Of a stretch of DNA of 34,353 bases, positions 8,409 to 16,347 are shown piece after piece. The stretch comes from Hyphomicrobiaceae bacterium (GTDB lineage Bacteria > Pseudomonadota > Alphaproteobacteria > Rhizobiales > Hyphomicrobiaceae): contig JAKFWF010000012.1 in assembly GCA_021730785.1 (NCBI GenBank), positions 1-34,353 of the forward strand, given 5' to 3'. The notes below the pieces were generated by a model that saw only the letters and a list, made by a program, of their open reading frames with translations, searched no databases and was not told where the DNA came from. Each line of letters begins with the position of its first letter. Positions within the stretch are counted from its first letter, which is position 1. Position numbers and translations under genes: made by a program.

Positions 8409-8635
8409 GAAAATCCCCGAAATAAATCGTCACCTCAGATGTGCTACGGGCGGCGCCGTTGCACAAGGGGCGAGCCCGCGATGAACTTGGCCGAACCCAT
8501 CGCCGTAGGGCGCAATAGCCCAATTGCGTATTGCGCCGGCCACAGGCTCATGGCCAGCGCCCTCCCCCCTCGCGTTCCCGGATGCCACGCACCGGTGGCG
8601 GGGCGTTCATGCGTTTCCCCTCGCCGTTGGTCGAC
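8409..8635. repeat. Intergenic region with a GCGCAATA palindrome at 8509-8537
   Basis: This 227-bp gap lies between two minus-strand genes (Sua5 and the pentapeptide-type protein). It holds an inverted repeat with 9-bp arms, GGCGCAATA (8509-8517) and TATTGCGCC (8529-8537), separated by 11 nt. Palindromes of the type GTAGGGCGCAATAG...TATTGCGCC are dispersed intergenic repeats in many Hyphomicrobiales genomes. No gene was seen here. The promoter of the pentapeptide-type gene should lie in 8410-8500, but no convincing hexamers were found. Confidence 0.6.
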
Positions 8636-9589
8636 TTACCGCCCCTTGGCGGCCCGGCCGAGGCGGTCGTTGATGGCGCAGCCAAGCCCGTGGGCTGGGA
8701 TCGGCATGACGGCGATACGAGCGAGGCCGGTCGCATCGAGTGCGCGCAGGTGGGCAAACAGATTGGCCGCCGCCTCGATCAGGTCGCCGCGCGCACTCAA
8801 GTTGAGCACCGGCCCGGACGTCGCGTGCGGGACCGGTCCGAACGCGAGCAGGCCTTCTCCGGGTTCAGCCGAACTGGCATCGAGCCGCAGCCGCGCGCGC
8901 GGCGCGTAGTGGCGCTCGAGCTGGCCCGGCGACAGGGGTTGAGCGCCGCCCTCGAAGGCACGGGCCGTGCGCTGACCAATGACGGCATCGATCTGTTCCG
9001 CTGTGATCGCGCCCGGCCGCAACAGCGTCACGCGGTCCTGCTCGACCGCTGCGACCGTGCTTTCGAGGCCGACCTGCGTCGCCCCGCCATCGAGGATCAT
9101 GGCGACGTCTGCGCCGAGATCAGCCGCCACGTGCGCGGCGAGTGTCGGGCTCACATGGCCCGAGCGGTTGGCCGAGGGCGCGGCAACCGGGACGCCCGCG
9201 CGCCGCAGCAGCTCGCGCGCGACGGCGTGCGAGGGCACGCGCATGGCCACCGTATCGAGGCCGGCCGTCACGAGATCGCTGATCGCGCTGCTGGCACTGC
9301 GGCGCAGCACCAGGGTGAGCGGACCCGGCCAGAAGGCAGCAGCCAGGCGATGGGCCATGGCGTCCATCACGGCGTGGCGCTCGACGGCTGCAACATCGGC
9401 CACGTGCGCGATCAGAGGATTGAAGCGCGGCCGGCCCTTGGCGGCAAAGATCGCAGCCACCGCCGCGCCGTTGGTCGCGTCGGCGCCGAGGCCGTAGACC
9501 GTCTCGGTCGGAAACGCGACCAGGCGGCCAGCGCGCAGATGTTTTGCGGCGTCGCTCACTGCCTGATCGGTCGCTGCCACCACGGCCAC
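8636..9589 (-). CDS. tsaC: L-threonylcarbamoyladenylate synthase, Sua5 type
   Basis: 317 residues. It makes threonylcarbamoyl-AMP from threonine, bicarbonate and ATP, the first step of t6A37 modification of ANN-decoding tRNAs, in the cytoplasm. The N-terminal YrdC domain shows LVAFPTETVYGLGADA (residues 23-38), KGRPRFNPLIAHV, and the SANRSG motif with nearby VSPT. The length and a C-terminal extension (from about residue 205, with LSPGQLERHYAPRA) place it in the two-domain Sua5 form rather than short TsaC. The start is a GTG at 9589 with an AAAGGG site about 7 nt upstream. It is divergent from the acyl-CoA dehydrogenase. Confidence 0.93.
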   Translation of the reverse strand: MAVVAATDQAVSDAAKHLRAGRLVAFPTETVYGLGADATNGAAVAAIFAAKGRPRFNPLIAHVADVAAVERHAVMDAMAHRLAAAFWPGPLTLVLRRSASSAISDLVTAGLDTVAMRVPSHAVARELLRRAGVPVAAPSANRSGHVSPTLAAHVAADLGADVAMILDGGATQVGLESTVAAVEQDRVTLLRPGAITAEQIDAVIGQRTARAFEGGAQPLSPGQLERHYAPRARLRLDASSAEPGEGLLAFGPVPHATSGPVLNLSARGDLIEAAANLFAHLRALDATGLARIAVMPIPAHGLGCAINDRLGRAAKGR

Positions 9590-9607
9590 GGGGAGGCCCT
9601 TTCTAAG

Positions 9608-9622
9608 TTGACGTTTACGTTA
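9608..9622. promoter_or_regulatory. Candidate operator TTGACGTTTACGTTA upstream of the acyl-CoA dehydrogenase
   Basis: The 116-bp divergent region contains ACGT-TT-ACGT within an imperfect palindrome, about 84 nt before the dehydrogenase ATG and 19 nt upstream of the Sua5 GTG. It resembles sites of MerR-family regulators of branched-chain and fatty acid breakdown (LiuR-like) in Proteobacteria. This is pattern resemblance only; no regulator gene lies nearby. Confidence 0.3.
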
Positions 9623-9705
9623 GGGGGTCTTTCCCGCGTGCCCATGACCGACTAAGGTCGTAGACAACCAAGGAAGACAGCAAAGTTTGCCACAGGAGGT
9701 GCCCC

Positions 9706-11481
9706 ATGACCTACCGTCCACCCGTAGACGACATCATGTTCGCGCTCAAGACGGCGGTCGATCTACCGGGGCTGATCGAACGGGGCATCTATGCGGGGCT
9801 CGACGAGGAGACGGTGCGGGCCGTGGTCGAGGAAGCCGGCAAGTTCGGCGCCGAAGTGCTCGATCCGCTGAACTGGACCGGCGACCAGTCGCGGTCGATG
9901 GTCAAGGACGGTGTCGTCTCGACGCCGGCCGGCTGGAAGGACGCCTACAAAGCATTCGCCGCCGGCGGCTGGAGTGCCCTGCCCTGCCCCGAGGAGTTCG
10001 GCGGCCAGGGGCTGCCCGGCACGGTCGCAATGGCAGCCTGCGAGATCTGGAACTCGGCCAACCTCGCCTTCGGCTTGTGTCCGCTGCTGACCCAAGGCGC
10101 GATCGATGCGCTGGCAGCCCACGGCTCGGACGAGTTGAAAGCGATCTTCCTGCCACGGATGGTTTCCGGCGAGTGGACCGGCACCATGAACCTGACCGAG
10201 CCGCACGCCGGCTCCGACCTCGGCGAACTGCGCACCAAGGCGATCCCCCAGGGCGACGGCAGCTATAAGATTACCGGCACCAAGATCTTCATCACCTACG
10301 GCGAGCACGAACTGACCGACAACATCATCCACATGGTGCTCGCCCGCACGCCCGATGCACCTGCCGGCACCAAGGGCATTTCCCTCTTTCTGGTGCCGAA
10401 GTGGATGGTCAATGCGGACGGCAGTCGTGGCGCGCGCAACGACGTGATCTGCGCCGGCGTCGAGCACAAGTTGGGCATCCACGCGTCGCCCACCTGCACC
10501 ATGAAGTTCGGCGAGACAGGCGGCGCCATCGGCTACCTGGTCGGCGAGGAGAACCGCGGCCTGATGACCATGTTCATCATGATGAACGCCGCCCGCCTGG
10601 CGGTTGGCGTCCAAGGGGTGGCGATCGCCGAGCGGGCGACACAGCGGGCCATCGCCTACGCCAACGATCGCCGCCAGGGGCGCCCGCCCGGCGCCAGCGG
10701 CTCCGGCATGCGGCCGATCATCGAACATGCCGATACCCGGCGCTCGATCATGACCATGAAGGCCATGACCCAGGCGGCGCGCGCCATCTGCCTCGTCACC
10801 GCCCGCGAGATCGACATCTCGCATCGGGCAGGTACGGAGGGTGAACGGGCCGCCGCCCAGGCCAAAGCCGCGCTATTGACGCCGATCGCCAAGGCGTTTT
10901 CGACCGACATCGGCTGCGAAGTCGCCTCCATGGGCGTTCAGATCCACGGCGGCATGGGCTTCGTCGAGGAGACCGGCGCCGCGCAATACTATCGCGATGC
11001 CCGCATCCTGCCGATCTACGAAGGCACCAACGGCATCCAGGCAATCGACCTCGTCACCCGCAAATTGCCGCTCGCCGGCGGCAAGGTGATGGAGGCCTAC
11101 CTCGCCGAACTGAAGGCCACCGCCGACGCCGTCCGCGCCTCGAACCAGCCCGCGTTCGGGCGCATGGGCGAGCGTCTCGGCGATGCGGTCGCGGAACTGG
11201 CACGGGCAACGGTGTGGATGGGCAAGGCGCTTAGCACCAACCCGAACGCAGCACTGGCCGGGGCGACGCCGTACCTGCGCCTGTTCGGTCTTGCAGCCGG
11301 CGGACATTATCTGGCGCGTGGTGCATTGGCAGCGGTTCGTGACGGGGGCGAGACCAACCACGTCGCACTCGCCCGCTTCTTTGCCGAGAACCTGTGCGTG
11401 CAGGCCTCGGGCCTCGCGGCGGCCGTGACCGAGGGCGCGGAGACAATTCTCGAGGTCACGCCGCTGAAGCTGTCCGCATGA
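9706..11481 (+). CDS. Acyl-CoA dehydrogenase, long form with C-terminal extra domain (DmdC-like)
   Basis: 591 residues, typical of the ~595-residue branch that includes 3-methylmercaptopropionyl-CoA dehydrogenase and related enzymes, and longer than the ~380-residue classical form. It oxidises an acyl-CoA to the 2-enoyl-CoA with FAD and passes electrons to ETF. Visible are MNLTEPHAGSD (161-171, FAD/substrate segment), GVEHKLGIHASPT, QIHGGMGFVEE (412-422) and the catalytic base E439 in YEGTNGIQA. The C-terminal extension begins near residue 460. The ATG at 9706 has an excellent AGGAGG site. An enoyl-CoA hydratase follows after the parDE pair, so the two could serve one acyl-CoA pathway. The true substrate cannot be told. 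Confidence 0.92.
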   Translation: MTYRPPVDDIMFALKTAVDLPGLIERGIYAGLDEETVRAVVEEAGKFGAEVLDPLNWTGDQSRSMVKDGVVSTPAGWKDAYKAFAAGGWSALPCPEEFGGQGLPGTVAMAACEIWNSANLAFGLCPLLTQGAIDALAAHGSDELKAIFLPRMVSGEWTGTMNLTEPHAGSDLGELRTKAIPQGDGSYKITGTKIFITYGEHELTDNIIHMVLARTPDAPAGTKGISLFLVPKWMVNADGSRGARNDVICAGVEHKLGIHASPTCTMKFGETGGAIGYLVGEENRGLMTMFIMMNAARLAVGVQGVAIAERATQRAIAYANDRRQGRPPGASGSGMRPIIEHADTRRSIMTMKAMTQAARAICLVTAREIDISHRAGTEGERAAAQAKAALLTPIAKAFSTDIGCEVASMGVQIHGGMGFVEETGAAQYYRDARILPIYEGTNGIQAIDLVTRKLPLAGGKVMEAYLAELKATADAVRASNQPAFGRMGERLGDAVAELARATVWMGKALSTNPNAALAGATPYLRLFGLAAGGHYLARGALAAVRDGGETNHVALARFFAENLCVQASGLAAAVTEGAETILEVTPLKLSA

Positions 11482-11522
11482 TGTGGTAGCATCCGACACC
11501 TCTCGCTGTTCGGAGATCGATT

Positions 11523-11870
11523 ATGGCGGAACGGACCATCATGCTGACCGGCGACCTCGAAGCCTTCGTCGACGCGCAGATCAAGAGCGGCGCCTTTGCC
11601 ACGGCGGAAGATGTCGTTCGTGCGGGCTTTGCTGCGCTGAAGGTGGGCGCCGCCGTAGTGGCCGCCGAAGAAGAATGCTGGTCCATGTCGGGCGAGCTTC
11701 TGACTATTGAAAAGTTGAAGGCCGGGATCGCCGAGGGGCTGGCCGACCTCGAAGCTGGCCGCGTTCACGTCTATACCAAGCCCGGTGAGCTCGCGGCAGA
11801 TATCATTCGACGGGGGAGGCGGCGATCACAAGCAAGAAAGCGAGCAGCCGAAGCAAAAAGCTCATCATAA
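11523..11870 (+). CDS. parD: ParD-type ribbon-helix-helix antitoxin
   Basis: 115 residues. The N-terminal half fits a ParD ribbon-helix-helix domain: strand RTIMLTGDLEAFVDAQIKSG, helix FATAEDVVRAGFAALKV. The C-terminal half (LTIEKLKAGIAEGLADLEAGR) is the toxin-binding part, ending in a basic tail. It should bind DNA as a dimer to repress its own operon and should neutralise ParE. The start ATG is at 11523, preceded by a weak purine tract (CGGAGA). The gene overlaps the toxin reading frame. It sits 41 nt after the acyl-CoA dehydrogenase and may be co-transcribed with it. Confidence 0.85.
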   Translation: MAERTIMLTGDLEAFVDAQIKSGAFATAEDVVRAGFAALKVGAAVVAAEEECWSMSGELLTIEKLKAGIAEGLADLEAGRVHVYTKPGELAADIIRRGRRRSQARKRAAEAKSSS

Positions 11871-12172
11871 GCCACAAGGCCCGCCGCGATCTCGATGAGT
11901 TGTACGATTGGATTGAGGATCGAGATGGCGATGTTGCTGCCGCACACGTCATCGCGATGCTGGATGATCGCATGAAGCGACTTGCCGTCGTCGGTCATCC
12001 CGGCGCCCCTCGTGACCGGTTGGCCAAAGGCCTGCGCAGCGCCAACCACAAGAGTTTCATGATCTTTTTTTACGCAACCGCCACGGAACTCCGCGTCGTG
12101 CACATCGTCCGCGCCGCGCGCGATCTGCGCATGCTGGATTACGCCGACGAGTCCGACGACACTTGCGACTGA
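11825..12172 (+). CDS. parE: ParE/RelE-superfamily toxin, unusual start region
   Basis: The frame encodes the conserved ParE core: KKLIISHKARRDLDELYDWI, then RMKRLAVVGHPGAPRD, LAKGLRS, MIFFYA and VVHIVRAARDLRML. ParE toxins inhibit gyrase or, in other members of the superfamily, act as ribosome-dependent nucleases. The conserved N terminus begins by about 11858, yet from the upstream stop (11786-11788) there is no in-frame ATG, GTG or TTG before a TTG at 11900, which would delete this strand and helix. A strong GGGGGAGG site (11812-11819) stands 5 nt before an ATC at 11825, giving ITSKKAS... and a 46-nt overlap with parD. I propose ATC as start; a mutated start codon or a sequencing error are alternatives. 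Confidence 0.75.
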   Translation: MTSKKASSRSKKLIISHKARRDLDELYDWIEDRDGDVAAAHVIAMLDDRMKRLAVVGHPGAPRDRLAKGLRSANHKSFMIFFYATATELRVVHIVRAARDLRMLDYADESDDTCD

Positions 12173-12211
12173 GCTGTCCTCATTCAATCGACTGACCGCT
12201 GGAGCCCCGAC

Positions 12212-12979
12212 ATGGCCGACCTCGACATTTCCATCCGCGACCGCATCCAGATCATCCGCTTCACGCGCCCCGACAAGAAAAACGCGCTGAAGTCGACGAT
12301 GTACACGGCAATGACCGACGCGCTCGTCGCCGGCGATGCTTCGCCCAACGTCGTCGCCCACGTGTTCGTTGGATCGGGCGGTATTTTCAGCGCGGGCAAT
12401 GACATCGCCGAATTCATCGAGCGGGCGACGGGGCAAACGAGCCTCAGCACCCAGGTCCTTGGCTTCATCCGCTATCTGCCGCTGATCCGGAAGCCCGTGA
12501 TTGCCGCCGTCGACGGCCTGGCGGTCGGCGTCGGCACCACGATGCTACTGCATTGTGATCTCGTCTACGCGAGCCCGACCGCCAGTCTGCGCACGCCCTT
12601 CCTCGATCTCGGCCTGGTGCCGGAAGCAGGCTCGAGTTTATTGGCGCCACTGCGCATGGGTTATGCCCGCGCCTTCGAACTGCTGGTGCTGGGTGAAGCG
12701 TTCTCGGCCGAACGGGCGAGGGAAGCTGGCATCGTCAATGCGGTCGTCCCGGCCGATCAGCTGGAGGCAACAGCATTGAAAGCCGCTGCACGCCTTGCCG
12801 CCAAGGCACCTGAGGCGCTCAGCCTGTCCCGCCGCCTGATGCGAGGCGACACGTCAGCGATCGTCGCGCGCATCGACGAGGAAGCCCAGATCTTCGGCGA
12901 GCGCCTGTCTAGCCCGGAAGCGCGCGAAGCGTTTGCAGCCTTCATGGAAAAGCGCGCGCCCAACTTCCGCAAGGCCTGA
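12212..12979 (+). CDS. Enoyl-CoA hydratase/isomerase (crotonase fold)
   Basis: 255 residues. Crotonase hallmarks are the first oxyanion-hole segment SGGIFSAGNDIAEF (55-68), the second AAVDGLAVGVGTTMLLHCD (98-116), and E138 in GLVPEAGSS, the position of the catalytic glutamate in delta3,delta2-enoyl-CoA isomerase-like members. It hydrates or isomerises an enoyl-CoA. Its place downstream of the acyl-CoA dehydrogenase, with only parDE between, suggests successive beta-oxidation-type steps. The ATG at 12212 follows a weak GGAG site at 12200-12203. Hydratase versus isomerase cannot be decided. Confidence 0.9.
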   Translation: MADLDISIRDRIQIIRFTRPDKKNALKSTMYTAMTDALVAGDASPNVVAHVFVGSGGIFSAGNDIAEFIERATGQTSLSTQVLGFIRYLPLIRKPVIAAVDGLAVGVGTTMLLHCDLVYASPTASLRTPFLDLGLVPEAGSSLLAPLRMGYARAFELLVLGEAFSAERAREAGIVNAVVPADQLEATALKAAARLAAKAPEALSLSRRLMRGDTSAIVARIDEEAQIFGERLSSPEAREAFAAFMEKRAPNFRKA

Positions 12980-13011
12980 CGTCCAAGCCCAAGACCAAGT
13001 TCACCGATCAG

Positions 13012-14412
13012 TCAGTATTTGATCGAGGTATGCAGGGTCAGGACGGTGGCGTCCCTGATCGGCCCACCGGCCGGATCATTCGGGTTGGCGACATTGCCAC
13101 CGGGATGGAAGATCCGCTGCAAATCGAGGTCGATCTGCAGTCCGGGAATGACCTGCGCCTGGTAGTTCACCTCGAACACGGCTTCGAAGTCGCGCACGAG
13201 GCCGCCGCCGTTGAAGCGCGCGGCGTCGCGGTCAAATCGGCGGGCGTCGCCGGAGATTTTGGCGTAGGCCCCGCCGAAGGCCAGAACGTCGTCCGGCCGG
13301 TTCGGGATCATACCGGCAAAGGCGATGCCGCCGTCGAAGTACAGATCGACCAGATTGCGATCGGACGGGCTCGCCGAGCCGCGGAAGAACACGCCGATGC
13401 CCTTGTCGGGTTCACCGCTGGCCGGCCGCCAGATCTGCTGGTCGATGACGCCGTAGATGCCTGAATTGCCGCGGCGCCGGGCCGCGATCCCGCTACTGTC
13501 GGGATCGGCGAGCGAGCGGCCGATCGTGTCCAGGCGCTGGTCGTCGAACCGGCCAAGGTGCCCCCAAGCGCCGAGCTTCAAGCTGCCGGCAAGGCCGGGG
13601 ACGCCCTTGTCCTGGTTGTAGCGATACTGCGCTTCGCCGAAAATCAGCGCCGAGTCGCTGAATCGGAAGCTCAGCCCATCAGAATTGCGTGCCTGCGGAT
13701 CGCCGGCCCCGGGGCCGGTCGGATCGCCATTGTAGAGGCCGATCAGGAACGACAAATTCTTGTCGGGATCAACCTTCACGCGCACGCCCGGCGTCGCCAG
13801 CGGATAGGCCGGCCCCCCGCTCGGCTGGTTGACGGCGACGATGGTTGGGTAGCCGAACGTCGAGTTGATGAACTGGGACGCATAGCTCGATGTTGCAAAC
13901 TCGGTGTCGGCCGCCAGTTGCCCGACACGCACGGTGGCCTTGTCCGCAAACAGCTTCTGCTCCAGCCACAACTCGGACAGGCGCGTCGAGGGCAGGGCCT
14001 CGATGAAGCTTGCGGTATGCAGGTTGCCCAGATTGCGCAGACTGAGACCTTGGCCATGGATCTGGAACGCGTTGGCGTGGAGGGTCAGGCCCTTCCAATT
14101 GATGAACTTTTCCAGATCGACATCGACCAGTGCCTCGAAGCGGCCGATGTAGATGCTGCTCTGTCGGGTGCCGCCGGACGTATTGCCCTGCCACTGGCCG
14201 ACGTAGTTCAGCCCGACGGTAATGCCACGTTCAGCCAGCGCCTTGCGATACCCGAGCGGATCGCCATTCTGCGGCAGGCTGGTCGCGATCGACGGATCCG
14301 GGATGCCGTTGCTGTTCGGTGCGTCCTGGGCACCGGCAGTGAGGCTGAGCAGGTTGCTGGCTAGAAGAAGCGCTGCGCCAGCGATGCCACGCCTGATCTA
14401 AATCAACGGCAT
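13012..14412 (-). pseudogene. OprB-family carbohydrate porin interrupted by an amber codon at position 5
   Basis: From ATG 14412 the frame reads M-P-L-I-TAG (14400-14398), then immediately IRRGIAGAALLLASNLLS, a normal signal peptide ending in TAGA-QD. It then stays open for about 460 codons to TGA at 13012. The body fits OprB porins: DPLGYRKALAERGITVGLNYVGQWQGN near the N terminus, ATVRVGQLAADTEFATS, an ARNSDGLSFRFSDSALIFGEAQYRY segment, and a C terminus ending SIKY with a final aromatic residue as in outer-membrane barrels. GAGG lies 7 nt before the ATG. No ATG, GTG or TTG occurs after the TAG until a TTG at 13971, which would lose the signal peptide. A nonsense mutation or a base error is therefore likely. 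It would otherwise import sugars or similar solutes across the outer membrane. Confidence 0.8.
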
Positions 14413-14949
14413 GAGCCAGCCTCACTCCCAGTTGCGGTGGCGCTCCGGCGTGGCTGCCGCCACCCCAACTCATCCTTTTACCTATGAGTGTTCTCACCGC
14501 GGATAAAGCAGATTTCAGCCCACCTCCCCCCAATCCGCATGTTGATTTGACCAAAAGGCAACACTTGAGCCGTGCCGGTGCAGCGGCAGCATTGGCCGTT
14601 TCAAGGGCAAGTCAGCGTTGGCTGCAAACCCATTGACGCTAATCGATAGGGATCGGGTCGAGCCGATGTGCAGCGGCTCGGCCAGATCCTCCCGTCTCGT
14701 CATGACCGCGGAGGCGGTCATCCACGACAATGGGCAGCAAGGGCAGTATCCGCGTCGGTTGAACAAGTGGCATCAAATGCACCACGAACACCGCGCCAGC
14801 GGAGGTTTGCCATGGAAGACCGCCTACGCGGTCTTGACGAAAAAACGCGAGGGTTTGCACGCCATCCAGCATGGAAACCTTCGCTGAAACGCCGAGATTG
14901 ATGCGGAATGTTGCCTGTCGACTACGTCAGCAACCCCTCGCCCCAGCCC
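14413..14949. other. 537-bp region without a recognisable gene
   Basis: This region lies between the porin gene start and the HlyD-family gene end. Short open frames exist on both strands but resemble nothing known and have no good ribosome sites. The porin promoter should be in its left part; no clear hexamers were found. The only structure seen is a pair of related hairpins (14702-14721 and 14816-14835). Confidence 0.6.
14702..14835. repeat. Two matched short hairpins sharing GACCGC/GCGGTC stems
   Basis: Hairpin 1 is ATGACCGC-GGAG-GCGGTCAT (14702-14721). Hairpin 2 is AAGACCGC-CTAC-GCGGTCTT (14816-14835). Both have perfect 8-bp stems with a common GACCGC/GCGGTC core and 4-nt loops, and they lie 95 nt apart. 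They look like a small dispersed palindrome. The second is followed by GACGAAAAAA and might act as a terminator for minus-to-plus read-through, but this is weak. Confidence 0.5.
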
Positions 14950-16347
14950 TCACGTCTCGCGGAAGGCTTTCGAGGCGACGTCGCCGAGCGGCTTCAGGAA
15001 GTAGCTCAGAATCGAGCGCGATACGGTCTCGATATAGACCTCGGCCGGCATGCCGGGCTTCAGGACATGGGCAGTCCCGAGCTTTTTCAGCTCCTCGACC
15101 GATACCTCGATCTGCACCGTGAAGTACGTCCGGTTCTGGGCATCGGTGATTTGCGCTGCCGAGATATTGCTCACCTTGCCCTCGAGCTTCGGCGTCTCCT
15201 TCGCGTTGAACGCTGTGAAGCGCAGGCTGGACGTTTGACCGAAATGGATCTTGTTGATGTCCTGGGGCTGCACCTGGGCCTCGACGATCAGCCGCTCGCC
15301 CTCGGGGACGATCTGCAGGATGGTGGTCGCGGGCTGGATCACGCCGCCCTCGGTGTGGGCAGCAAGCGCGTGCACGCGGCCGGTGCGCGGCGAGCGGATT
15401 TCGGTGCGGTCGAGCTTGTCGGCCAGCTGGGTACGGTTTTCTTCCTGCTCGGCCAGGATCGCCTGCACTTTTTTCAGTTCGTCGACGATCGCCTGGGTCG
15501 CTTCCTTGTCGCTTTGCAGAAGTTTCAGCTCGGCCTCGGCCAGTGCTGCCCCGGAGCGTGTGATGTCGTTCGTGAGACGCCCCACTTCGCCTTCCAACCG
15601 GGCAACGTCGCGCTGTAGGCCGCCATAGCGCTGCTGATTGGCGAAGCCCTTCTCGAACAACGGCTTCACATTCGCCAGTTCCTGCATGGAAAGATCAAGT
15701 TCGCGGATGCGCGACTTGAGCTGCGCCTGGGTACCGGCGCGATCAGCCCTGAGTTGGTCGACGCGCTCGCGCAGCACCGACAGTTCGCCGAGGTGGGCGG
15801 CGCGCCGCGCCTCGAATAGACGCTTCTGGGTGTCGATGATCTTGGCGAGGCCGGGTTCGGAGGCGGCTGCCAGAACTTCCGGTGGGAACGTGATCTGATC
15901 CTTGCCGTCGCGCTCGGCAAACAGGCGGGCCTGCTGCACCAACTGGTCGTTGACGCGGCCGCGCACGACGGCGAGGTTGGCGCGGGCCGCGGTATCTTCG
16001 AGGCGCACCAGCACGTCGCCTTGCGCCACCCGGTCGCCGTTGCGCACCAGGATCTTCGCGACGATGCCGCCGTCCAGGTGCTGCACCGATTTGTAGTTGC
16101 TCTCGACCGTCACCGTGCCGGTCGCAACCACCGCGCCGCTGATCGAGATGAGCGCGGCGGCGGCGAACAGGCCGCCGAGCAGCCAGAATACCGTGCGGTT
16201 GCCGATGGTGATCCATTTATCGGTCGCGTGCCAGTCGGCGACGGCAACCGCGGCTGCGTCCTGCTGCCGCTTGGCGCCGGACACCTTGGCGGACTGGTTC
16301 AGCTTATGGGCCTGGGACACGGGTGATACTCGTCTGACTGGGGACAA
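14950..16347 (-). CDS. HlyD-family periplasmic adaptor of a type I secretion system
   Basis: 465 residues. A cytoplasmic head is followed by one membrane helix (about 54-76, FWLLGGLFAAAALISISGAV). Then come a half-lipoyl motif (VESNYKSVQHLDGGIVAKIL, VRNGDRVAQGDVLVRLED), a long helical hairpin (about 120-330), and a second half-lipoyl and beta-barrel part with EIRSPRTGRVHALAAHTEGGVIQP. It ends VYIETVSRSILSYFLKPL, the PrtE/HlyD signature. The protein bridges the inner-membrane ABC transporter to a TolC-type outer-membrane duct. The first possible start is a TTG directly adjoining the upstream gene's TAG; a GTG at 16320 is an alternative. It is transcribed with the ABC gene. No TolC homologue or RTX substrate is in the window. 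Confidence 0.93.
   Translation of the reverse strand: MSPVRRVSPVSQAHKLNQSAKVSGAKRQQDAAAVAVADWHATDKWITIGNRTVFWLLGGLFAAAALISISGAVVATGTVTVESNYKSVQHLDGGIVAKILVRNGDRVAQGDVLVRLEDTAARANLAVVRGRVNDQLVQQARLFAERDGKDQITFPPEVLAAASEPGLAKIIDTQKRLFEARRAAHLGELSVLRERVDQLRADRAGTQAQLKSRIRELDLSMQELANVKPLFEKGFANQQRYGGLQRDVARLEGEVGRLTNDITRSGAALAEAELKLLQSDKEATQAIVDELKKVQAILAEQEENRTQLADKLDRTEIRSPRTGRVHALAAHTEGGVIQPATTILQIVPEGERLIVEAQVQPQDINKIHFGQTSSLRFTAFNAKETPKLEGKVSNISAAQITDAQNRTYFTVQIEVSVEELKKLGTAHVLKPGMPAEVYIETVSRSILSYFLKPLGDVASKAFRET

Noticed and set aside
7014-8523. Long open frames (346-397 codons) in other frames over the repeat array, for example an EPRVARERRA-type polymer on the plus strand
   Set aside because: The 33-bp unit is a multiple of three without stops in several frames, so all copies stay open together. 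Only the 680-residue frame has normal flanking domains.
14618-14887. Short open frames on both strands in the 14413-14949 gap
   Set aside because: No known similarity or ribosome site, and the frames overlap each other and the twin hairpins.
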